The notes beneath the pieces are model-generated. The model did no database searches. It saw only the letters and a list, made by a program, of their open reading frames with translations, and had not been told where the DNA came from. The translations under genes were made by a program, and so were the position numbers. Source: Rhodospirillaceae bacterium (GTDB lineage: Bacteria > Pseudomonadota > Alphaproteobacteria > Rhodospirillales > Casp-alpha2). Taken from it: 50,270 nucleotides of DNA. Location of the stretch: contig JAERTE010000066.1 of the NCBI GenBank assembly GCA_016845145.1, positions 1 through 50,270 on the forward strand, given 5' to 3'. This document shows, piece by piece, positions 45,290 through 50,270 of this stretch. Each line of letters starts with the position of its first letter. Position 1 is the first letter of the stretch.

Positions 45290-45407
45290 AATGAGGCGGA
45301 CTCCTCATAGTACAATAACTGCATAAATTTATATAACAATTAGGCTAATAAACGGAACATTTACCTTGACCTTGGCACCCAGGGGCTTCGGCACACTTGG
45401 CCCTCGA

Positions 45408-45914
45408 TTAGATTACGTTTAAGACAAATGGCTCTGGCGCAAGTTCCATATTCGGACCATCTAGCTTCTCGACAGCGGATATGAGCTGACTATTGAGGCC
45501 CAAGAAAGCATCGCCCAATTGGATCATAAGAGAGTTGGGTTGGCTAAAAGGGGCCTTGTTCCTCAGTAATTGGCCCAGAAGTTCCATTTCCTTGGTCCAG
45601 TAGCTTGCGGCAATAACAAGACCTGCGGCTGTCGATCTGCTCACTCCGGCAGTGCAGTGAATTAGAATTGGGTCGCCTCGGCCAATGGCTTTTCTGCCAA
45701 ACGATACCATCTTTTCGATCTGAGATGGCGTTACCAACACCTTACCTTGGGTGTTCTGCACTACATCGTGAAATTCGAGGCTGAGACGGTTTGCGTCCTC
45801 AATGCTTGGCAAAGTCGGAGGGACGCTGCCGGGGTCATTAATTGAAATCACATGCTTCGCCTTGAAATGAGCAAGGGCGTCATCGACCTTCCAAATGCTG
45901 GAGATAATGATCAC
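45408..45914 (-). CDS. Protein tyrosine phosphatase-like protein
   Basis: 168 residues from GTG at 45914, with GGGTGG 4 nt upstream, giving an N-terminus (IIISSIWKVDDALAHFKAKHVISIND) like a small family of alphaproteobacterial tyrosine phosphatases; TTG at 45938 is an alternative start. The catalytic loop HCTAGVSRS is the HCX5R signature with the nucleophilic cysteine. The family's substrates are unknown. It is the last gene of the minus-strand operon. Confidence 0.78.
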   Translation of the reverse strand: MIIISSIWKVDDALAHFKAKHVISINDPGSVPPTLPSIEDANRLSLEFHDVVQNTQGKVLVTPSQIEKMVSFGRKAIGRGDPILIHCTAGVSRSTAAGLVIAASYWTKEMELLGQLLRNKAPFSQPNSLMIQLGDAFLGLNSQLISAVEKLDGPNMELAPEPFVLNVI

Positions 45915-45942
45915 TGAGCCACCCGTAATGCTACCCAACCAA

Positions 45943-46158
45943 CTATGTTGACGCGCCCCGTCGTAGATTCCGATTGCACAACCATAACTTCAAAACAGTC
46001 ACCAACAGACCAATCGTAATAGCTGGCCAAATCACGCACAATGAGATCAGCACAAACTCATGGTAGGTGATTCCCAGGAGCTTGGCATCTTCGAGAAAGA
46101 GGTTATCGAACGTCCAGTAAAGGTCCATGTGCCAGGCTTTGAAAGCTGCCATGCTCAT
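45943..46158 (-). CDS. Small membrane protein, paralogue of the one at 46753
   Basis: 71 residues with one membrane helix (FVLISLCVIWPAITIGLLVTVLKLW). Over a 40-residue core, from LGITY to NLRR, it has 19 identities with the protein at 46753-46971. The ATG overlaps the stop of the Sel1 gene (ATGA). Both copies end in a basic cytoplasmic tail. I do not know the family. Confidence 0.75.
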   Translation of the reverse strand: MSMAAFKAWHMDLYWTFDNLFLEDAKLLGITYHEFVLISLCVIWPAITIGLLVTVLKLWLCNRNLRRGAST

Positions 46159-46766
46159 ACGCCAAGTTCCGCCGTTTTAGGCAGGCTCTTGTTCGCCTCT
46201 GCTCTGCTCAGCCATTTCGTAGCCAGCCTCTTGTCCCGCTTCACGTATGTTCCGGATGACAGCATGTGGGCGAGCCTGATCTGCGCCTCTAGGTGATCGT
46301 TGTGGGCCGCCTCATGGAGCCATCGAAGGGATTCCAGGTCGTCTTCCTCTGTGCCTTCACCGTTACTCAGCATGCCGCCGACCTCGTACTGGCTCACAGG
46401 ATCACCAAGGAAGGCTGCGATACCGTACAGCTTGAACTTGAGCGTCTTATTGTGTGAGACCTTCTCAGCCAATTTCCGTATTTGTTGGGCGTTAGGAGGG
46501 TTATCGGAGCTGTTTGCCTCCATGAGCTTTTGAAATTCGGCTGAGACCGATGCTGACATTTCATCTGACATCTCGCATCGGCTCGTGGTCATGTTTTCCA
46601 GCATTCCGCCTGGGCAGCCAATTTCGGACAAGACGATGCTATTGGCTGTGGGGGAAACTGGCCAAAGCGCGATTAAGAATATTGCTCCAACGGCTAGAAC
46701 CGCTGATCCAAAGATGCCGCCGACAATACCAATCCCAAAGTATTTCCACTTCTTACGAGATGGCAT
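46155..46766 (-). CDS. Sel1-repeat protein with N-terminal membrane anchor
   Basis: 203 residues. A membrane segment (IGIVGGIFGSAVLAVGAIFLIALW, about 12-35) follows a basic start. The C-terminal part (about 118-195) has two Sel1-like units: GDPVSQYEVGGMLSNGEGTEEDDLESLRWLHEAA and HLEAQIRLAHMLSSGTYVKRDKRLATKWLSRA. Sel1 repeats hold protein partners. It lies between the two paralogous small membrane proteins and overlaps both. Confidence 0.78.
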   Translation of the reverse strand: MPSRKKWKYFGIGIVGGIFGSAVLAVGAIFLIALWPVSPTANSIVLSEIGCPGGMLENMTTSRCEMSDEMSASVSAEFQKLMEANSSDNPPNAQQIRKLAEKVSHNKTLKFKLYGIAAFLGDPVSQYEVGGMLSNGEGTEEDDLESLRWLHEAAHNDHLEAQIRLAHMLSSGTYVKRDKRLATKWLSRAEANKSLPKTAELGV

Positions 46767-46971
46767 GGCATTGCCTTCGCAGTTGCCTGTTCTGACGCCA
46801 GAGCGAATAGCACCAATACATTAGAGCGAGTGTGAACACAGGCCATGCTACGCAGAACAGCCACACGTTGATCTCTTCGTAAGTTATACCGAGCCATCGA
46901 GCTACTTCGTAGAGCGCGATGACAGCCCAGTTGAAGATAGTGTCGATCCAGGGGATGCCACTGTTTGCCAT
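46753..46971 (-). CDS. Small membrane protein, paralogue of the one at 45943
   Basis: 72 residues, one helix (INVWLFCVAWPVFTLALMYWCY), basic tail NRQLRR. AGGATAGGA upstream supports the start. It shares LGITY, CVxWP and LRR with its paralogue and overlaps the Sel1 gene by 14 nt. Confidence 0.75.
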   Translation of the reverse strand: MANSGIPWIDTIFNWAVIALYEVARWLGITYEEINVWLFCVAWPVFTLALMYWCYSLWRQNRQLRRQCHAIS

Positions 46972-46989
46972 AAGTCCTATCCTACCGAG

Positions 46990-47232
46990 TTACTTTGCCC
47001 AATCTTCAAACTTGCCATCATCCTTCGCCCAGATGCTCTCGCCACGTAGGTCAGCTGGATCAATGTCAGCGTCCTGCGTTGTTGAGAGTGAACGGCTGCC
47101 AACTCGCGTATAGGCTTTAGCAACCGCCGCATTGGCTTGAGCTTCCGCCGTGAGCGTTGGTGGACCATCGTGATGCAGGTAGGTGATTGCGCCTGTGTAG
47201 ATGGACGCTGCGATTACGGTTTCAAAGACCAT
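46990..47232 (-). CDS. Hypothetical small protein
   Basis: 80 residues; hydrophobic start (ETVIAASIYTGAITYL) that could be a signal anchor, then a polar, acidic region ending in WAKDDGKFEDWAK. No family recognised. AAAGGAG lies upstream; it overlaps the preceding gene by 19 nt. Confidence 0.55.
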   Translation of the reverse strand: MVFETVIAASIYTGAITYLHHDGPPTLTAEAQANAAVAKAYTRVGSRSLSTTQDADIDPADLRGESIWAKDDGKFEDWAK

Positions 47233-47453
47233 GAGGTTCTATCTCCTTTGGAAATGAGGGCCTGCGCTGAAGAGGGTTGAGAAAGGTTGGCGCTACCGTT
47301 CGAAACAAGCTTATCTGCCTGGCTGCCGTAGCCGTAAGAGCGCAGCCAACTAGCGGCTTGGTCAATGGCATAGTGATCCGGGCAACGGCGACAGAGCGCT
47401 ACGGCGAGGATGTAGACCAGGCCAGTATCGAGTCTGTCTTGAACAATGTGCAT
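47214..47453 (-). CDS. Hypothetical small protein, first gene of the minus-strand operon
   Basis: 79 residues from the ATG at 47453. The first half is hydrophobic with two cysteines (LVYILAVALCRRCPDHYAIDQAA), and RSYGYGSQADKLVSN follows. Not recognised. TTGGGGTTAT just upstream is one arm of the inverted repeat at 47459-47536. Confidence 0.5.
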   Translation of the reverse strand: MHIVQDRLDTGLVYILAVALCRRCPDHYAIDQAASWLRSYGYGSQADKLVSNGSANLSQPSSAQALISKGDRTSWSLKP

Positions 47454-47458
47454 GAACG

Positions 47459-47536
47459 ATAACCCCAAGTACCGTGACGATTGATATGACCATTATCGTT
47501 TGCCGTGTGGCAAAGATGTGGCAGGATTGGGGTTAT
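47459..47536. repeat. Inverted repeat between divergent genes
   Basis: ATAACCCCAA (47459-47468) and TTGGGGTTAT (47527-47536), perfect 10-bp arms 58 bp apart, lie between the minus-strand operon and the plus-strand gene at 47599. They look like operators for divergent control, although one arm also serves as the ribosome binding site. Confidence 0.5.
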
Positions 47537-47598
47537 TGTGAGGAAAACCTAAAATGCCCCCCATTAACTGTTAGTCGAGATGCTTTCCTTCGTGAGTA

Positions 47599-48042
47599 AT
47601 GTTCATATCATTCTCACAAAGTAATCCCGTACCGGACAAACCGCTTATGCTACGCGCCATCTACTCAGGTCTCTTTATAATGATGTTCCTCGGACCGAGC
47701 CATACTTTGGCGGCAAGTGTCTATGACTTGTACACGCTAATAGGTAACAAGCCATTTAGTGCGCTGAAGCCAGAATACCAAAGGCTGCTCAGTGAAAAGA
47801 ATAGCTCCGTTATCGTTGGCTATGCTCTAGGCGCTAAGGATCGGGAGTTTTTCAAATGTGTCATGCAGTCACCATCAAAAGGGCGGCATTTGGGCAAGGA
47901 GATATTCATTGAATTATACAAATTGGTAAATGAAATGCCTAAGGCCGCAAAGGAAATGGACGCGTTTCAAGCAGTGCCAATAATGGGAGCCGTAATATGT
48001 GAAGAATGGGGCTACAAAGTTAAAGGCTTGCCTTGGAATTAG
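47599..48042 (+). CDS. Hypothetical secreted protein
   Basis: 147 residues, or 131 if it starts at the ATG at 47647, where a typical signal peptide begins (LRAIYSGLFIMMFLGPSHTLAAS). The mature part has two cysteines (FFKCVMQ, AVICEEWGY), probably a disulfide in the periplasm. No family recognised. Confidence 0.55.
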   Translation: MFISFSQSNPVPDKPLMLRAIYSGLFIMMFLGPSHTLAASVYDLYTLIGNKPFSALKPEYQRLLSEKNSSVIVGYALGAKDREFFKCVMQSPSKGRHLGKEIFIELYKLVNEMPKAAKEMDAFQAVPIMGAVICEEWGYKVKGLPWN

Positions 48043-48056
48043 ACTTCTTGGTTTTT

Positions 48057-48302
48057 TTAAGCAAACCAAAACCAAGGCCATATTAGACTTTCAAACCATC
48101 CATTCGGTATTTGAAACACAACACTATCGTATTGGTTTGGACACCAAAAGAACCCCCAGAAACCCGCCTGTTTTGCACAAGCTATACGATTAGAAGCTGT
48201 AATATATATAAATGTAATGGCGAACCCAACTGAATAGATTGAGCCAATTATGTACGATACAATAATTAATGGATTGAGTTTGGTTTCAGATTGACTATCC
48301 AT
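48057..48302 (-). CDS. Hypothetical small membrane protein
   Basis: 81 residues, one clear membrane segment (LIIVSYIIGSIYSVGFAITFIYI) and a tryptophan/phenylalanine-rich C-terminus (GFWGFFWCPNQYDS, WPWFWFA). No ribosome binding site or family seen, so it is tentative. Confidence 0.4.
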   Translation of the reverse strand: MDSQSETKLNPLIIVSYIIGSIYSVGFAITFIYITASNRIACAKQAGFWGFFWCPNQYDSVVFQIPNGWFESLIWPWFWFA

Positions 48303-48380
48303 TTATTTGAACCTTTTTGCTCTGCTTTGATTAATGATAGCATCATCTAACAATAACCATACTGTGAGCTGAAACAAGTT

Positions 48381-48775
48381 ATGCGGGACTGTGAAAGAAT
48401 TAGCACCATGTATGTGCTTGGCTGGGCCGCCGTAATTGTCATTTCCACCCTAACTGCATGCGCCTCTCCAACCGCAGATACGACATCACCCCCTCTCACC
48501 AGCACCCAATACACTGTTGATCTATATGCCTGCCATGGCGAGACAACGCTCTACGCAGCTGGAGAAAGTCTGGCTGGAGCTGTAGTGGAGCGTTCCTAGG
48601 AGCCTATCACGGAGCACTGGCAGGTCGCGATATCGAGGGCGTCGTCATCGGCACGATAGCGGGGAGTACAATTGGCGGAGCCGTTGGTGCCTATGAGCCC
48701 TTTATGAAACACGATGTTAGGGTTAAGTCCTGCTTAAGTGACAAGGGCTATTCTCTAGCATCATCCGGTATGTAA
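48381..48775 (+). pseudogene. Frameshifted glycine-zipper lipoprotein
   Basis: The first frame has a lipoprotein signal (WAAVIVISTLTACAS, from ATG 48408 or 48381) and stops at 48599. A second frame then continues without a break as GAFLGAYHGALAGRD, then IGTIAGSTIGGAVGAY and CLSDKGYSLASSGM, ending at 48775. The joined protein would be a normal glycine-zipper lipoprotein of about 130 residues. The shift lies near 48575-48590. It is a mutation, a base-calling error or a programmed shift. Confidence 0.7.
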
Positions 48776-48797
48776 AGGAGCCAAAGGAAGCGCGTTG

Positions 48798-49136
48798 ATG
48801 TATCGACTTAAAGTCAGCCACATCTTGTCGGCCATCGCCTTGATAGCTTTGGCTTGGTCATCATTGCCGATGCACCAACCCAATCAGGATGTTGCCGACG
48901 ACGACAGGGCAGCACTCATACATGCGCTGAAGACGATCAATACGTGGCCAGAAGAGAGATTAGTAACGATTGGCGAGCCACTGTTACCCAGTGAAGTTCA
49001 GGCAGGTTTCTGTGGAACACCATTGCTGGCTGCGGAGTATGTGGCAGAGAAGTTGACGGGCTTGGGTGTTGATGAAGTACGCAAACTGGCTGCTGAGCCA
49101 TCGAGGTATTACACGGTGCCGATAAGGAAATTGTGA
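48798..49136 (+). CDS. Hypothetical membrane-anchored or secreted protein
   Basis: 112 residues from the ATG at 48798 (AGGAAG upstream). Signal-like start MYRLKVSHILSAIALIALAWSS; then a helical region with one cysteine (QAGFCGTPLLAAEYVAEKL). Not recognised. Its stop overlaps the start of the Rap1a/Tai-like gene, so the two work together or at least are made together. Confidence 0.55.
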   Translation: MYRLKVSHILSAIALIALAWSSLPMHQPNQDVADDDRAALIHALKTINTWPEERLVTIGEPLLPSEVQAGFCGTPLLAAEYVAEKLTGLGVDEVRKLAAEPSRYYTVPIRKL

Positions 49137-49501
49137 TGGGTGGACGACCGTATATGAAGTTGTTTTGGTCAGTTATCGTGATTTTCATGCTCAACACCGC
49201 AACGCAATCCAGAGCTGAGCTTGGCATCAATGGGAAGCTATTGTGTTTTGGGAGCACGATTTCACATGAGTGTATCGGCCTAATAAGGGGATTGGAACAT
49301 GGTCGCCACTCTTATGAGATGTTGATTAAAGCACAAGACAAAAGCGTCAGAGGATTCAAAATCTGTGAACCAGGCGAAACCACTATAGCAGACAGGGCCA
49401 GCGCCTTCCTTCATCAACTCCAGAGAGACGACAAGCTACAAATGTTGCCCCTCGGTTTTGCTTACTATGAAGCGATGGAACGAGAGTATCCATGTCGATA
49501 A
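49136..49501 (+). CDS. Rap1a/Tai-like secreted protein
   Basis: 121 residues from the ATG at 49136 (AAGGA upstream); an inner start at 49154 begins the signal peptide KLFWSVIVIFMLNTATQSRA. The mature part fits the Rap1a/Tai immunity fold: ECIGLIRGLEHG, FKICEPGETTIADRASAFLHQLQ and a final EREYPCR, with conserved cysteines. Known members block type VI secretion amidases in the periplasm. No such effector is seen, so the role is inferred from the pattern only. Confidence 0.55.
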   Translation: MGGRPYMKLFWSVIVIFMLNTATQSRAELGINGKLLCFGSTISHECIGLIRGLEHGRHSYEMLIKAQDKSVRGFKICEPGETTIADRASAFLHQLQRDDKLQMLPLGFAYYEAMEREYPCR

Positions 49502-49526
49502 CGATTTTCCTAAGACCGATGATGAG

Positions 49527-49578
49527 TTTCTCTGAGGTAAACTCACAGCCTGCCAGGAACACGCTACCGACACCCACC
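49527..49578. repeat. Diverged repeat, copy A
   Basis: Aligns without gaps with 50212-50263 at 34 of 52 positions. It lies in the gene-free stretch after the Tai-like gene. Confidence 0.4.
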
Positions 49579-49649
49579 ATTCATCAATCGCGACAGCATT
49601 AAGATCCGCGTTCGGCAGGAAGGTCGCGAAATGTCTGAAGAGGTAAAAC

Positions 49650-50186
49650 ATGTTTTTTAAGAAGAAGATCAAGGCTGAAGACCTCGGGCGGGAGGCATTT
49701 GTTATAGCTTCAACATGGAGCGACGTATCTTTTAACAAACTTTCTGATTACTCAATCACCCCTTCTAAGGATGAAACTTCCAGATTTCATACCTTTTGGA
49801 TGCTGTCAGTGTATCAACTATTGCCAACCATATTCGGAGCAAGTAACCCGCTCCCACCAACGAAACAATACTCTAATGCTGAACGAATCAAAGTAGGTTA
49901 TCTCGATAAGGTGAATCAGCAACTAAGCCATCAAAGTATACGCGGTGGATTGAAGGCTGGCCTAAATAGAACGGAGGACATTCATATCCAAAGAATGTAT
50001 CTGCTGGATCTCGGGCAGCTATCTGACTATTCGGAATTCATTATGGTTTACATCTTGAAATCTGCATTTTACAGGAACAAACAGGTGAAAGAGTTTAGGG
50101 ATGAACTAGCATGTAAATTGTTACTGGATCATGGGGGCGCAATTAGGGAAATCTCACACGTCTTAAAAAAGTACAAAATCTTGTGA
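49650..50186 (+). CDS. Hypothetical cytoplasmic protein
   Basis: 178 residues, no signal or membrane segment. GAGG before the ATG supports the start. Mostly helical, with a basic start (FFKKKIKAEDLGREAF) and a C-terminal KYKIL. No family recognised. AT-rich codon use as for the rest of the element. Confidence 0.6.
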   Translation: MFFKKKIKAEDLGREAFVIASTWSDVSFNKLSDYSITPSKDETSRFHTFWMLSVYQLLPTIFGASNPLPPTKQYSNAERIKVGYLDKVNQQLSHQSIRGGLKAGLNRTEDIHIQRMYLLDLGQLSDYSEFIMVYILKSAFYRNKQVKEFRDELACKLLLDHGGAIREISHVLKKYKIL

Positions 50187-50211
50187 TCAAGTTATAGGGG
50201 CCTATTCGGTA

Positions 50212-50263
50212 TTTCTCCAAGAAAATCTCAGCACCAGTGAAGAACACCCCACCGCCACCCCAG
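50212..50263. repeat. Diverged repeat, copy B
   Basis: Second copy of the repeat at 49527-49578, at the very end of the window and after the last gene. Confidence 0.4.
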
Positions 50264-50270
50264 CCCCCTT

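Larger units (their letters stand above)
40861..50270. mobile_element. Integrated element (left part; right end outside the window)
   Basis: Begins at the cut in the tRNA-Gly gene. Contents: tyrosine recombinase, polymerase-like gene, structured non-coding DNA, H-NS-type gene, then small unknown genes. Base composition is clearly more AT-rich than the backbone on the left, and codon use differs. No phage structural or conjugation gene is seen. The size and right attachment site cannot be determined here. Confidence 0.8.

Noticed and set aside
49383..49580. 65-codon minus-strand frame with a lipobox-like FLAGC
   Set aside because: Most of it is antisense to the Rap1a/Tai-like gene and there is no ribosome binding site; only the repeat at 49527-49578 is kept as an observation.
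40861..50270. CRISPR array, IS element or integron cassette array in the AT-rich part
   Set aside because: No regular repeat-spacer pattern, no transposase and no attC-like core sites were seen; genes lie on both strands, unlike cassettes.

Overview
The window looks like an alphaproteobacterial chromosome, probably from the Rhodospirillales or a related group. The main evidence is the run pckA // chvI-chvG-hprK-rapZ-EIIA-HPr-EI, an arrangement typical of alphaproteobacteria, together with a short HprK, an Hsp33-argF-argD cluster, RecX, and GC-rich codon use. Positions 1 to about 40820 are ordinary host backbone. From about 40861 to the end of the window the DNA is visibly AT-richer, the genes are short and mostly unrecognised, and the segment starts inside a tRNA-Gly gene with a tyrosine recombinase next to it. 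I read this part as an integrated element whose right end lies outside the window.

Layout. 1-4829: the end of a 3-hydroxyisobutyrate-dehydrogenase-like gene, a DUF423 membrane protein, an NMT1/THI5-like binding protein, and on the minus strand a PAS histidine kinase with an MDR oxidoreductase. 5102-10553: a divergent DapA-like aldolase, a PAS_5 protein, a voltage-gated-type K+ channel with a zinc ribbon, a DMT exporter and a REC-EAL phosphodiesterase. 10645-14400: pckA with its terminator, then a minus-strand operon cbtB-cbtA-hugZ-like under a clear cobalamin riboswitch. 14410-20590: the ChvI/ChvG envelope-stress two-component system followed by HprK, RapZ and a carbohydrate-independent phosphotransfer chain (EI, HPr, EIIA-Man). 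20561-29340: two large TPR proteins, an ArsC-like protein, RecX, an ABC-2 permease, a RhlE-type helicase and a large conserved protein of unknown role. 29451-33936: argD-argF-GNAT-hslO-lipoprotein, tightly packed, preceded by a promoter with a palindrome around its -10 and a terminator-like hairpin. 34025-40636: OmpA-family lipoprotein, TrkH, FolE, ApaG, PAS-GGDEF and a radical SAM protein.

The element. The tRNA-Gly(CCC) gene stops exactly after its anticodon loop. After a pair of 11-bp direct repeats come int and, 5 nt later, a 560-residue protein that carries motifs like the A, B and C motifs of single-subunit (family A type) polymerases. A 487-bp non-coding stretch follows, filled with long nested inverted repeats, then an H-NS-type silencer. 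Next is a compact six-gene minus-strand operon: two small unknown proteins, a small membrane protein, a Sel1-repeat membrane protein, a paralogue of that small membrane protein, and a protein tyrosine phosphatase. The rest is small secreted or membrane proteins, including a Rap1a/Tai-like protein and a frameshifted glycine-zipper lipoprotein. The most promising unexplained parts are the polymerase-like gene with its structured DNA, and the phosphatase/Sel1/paired-membrane-protein operon.
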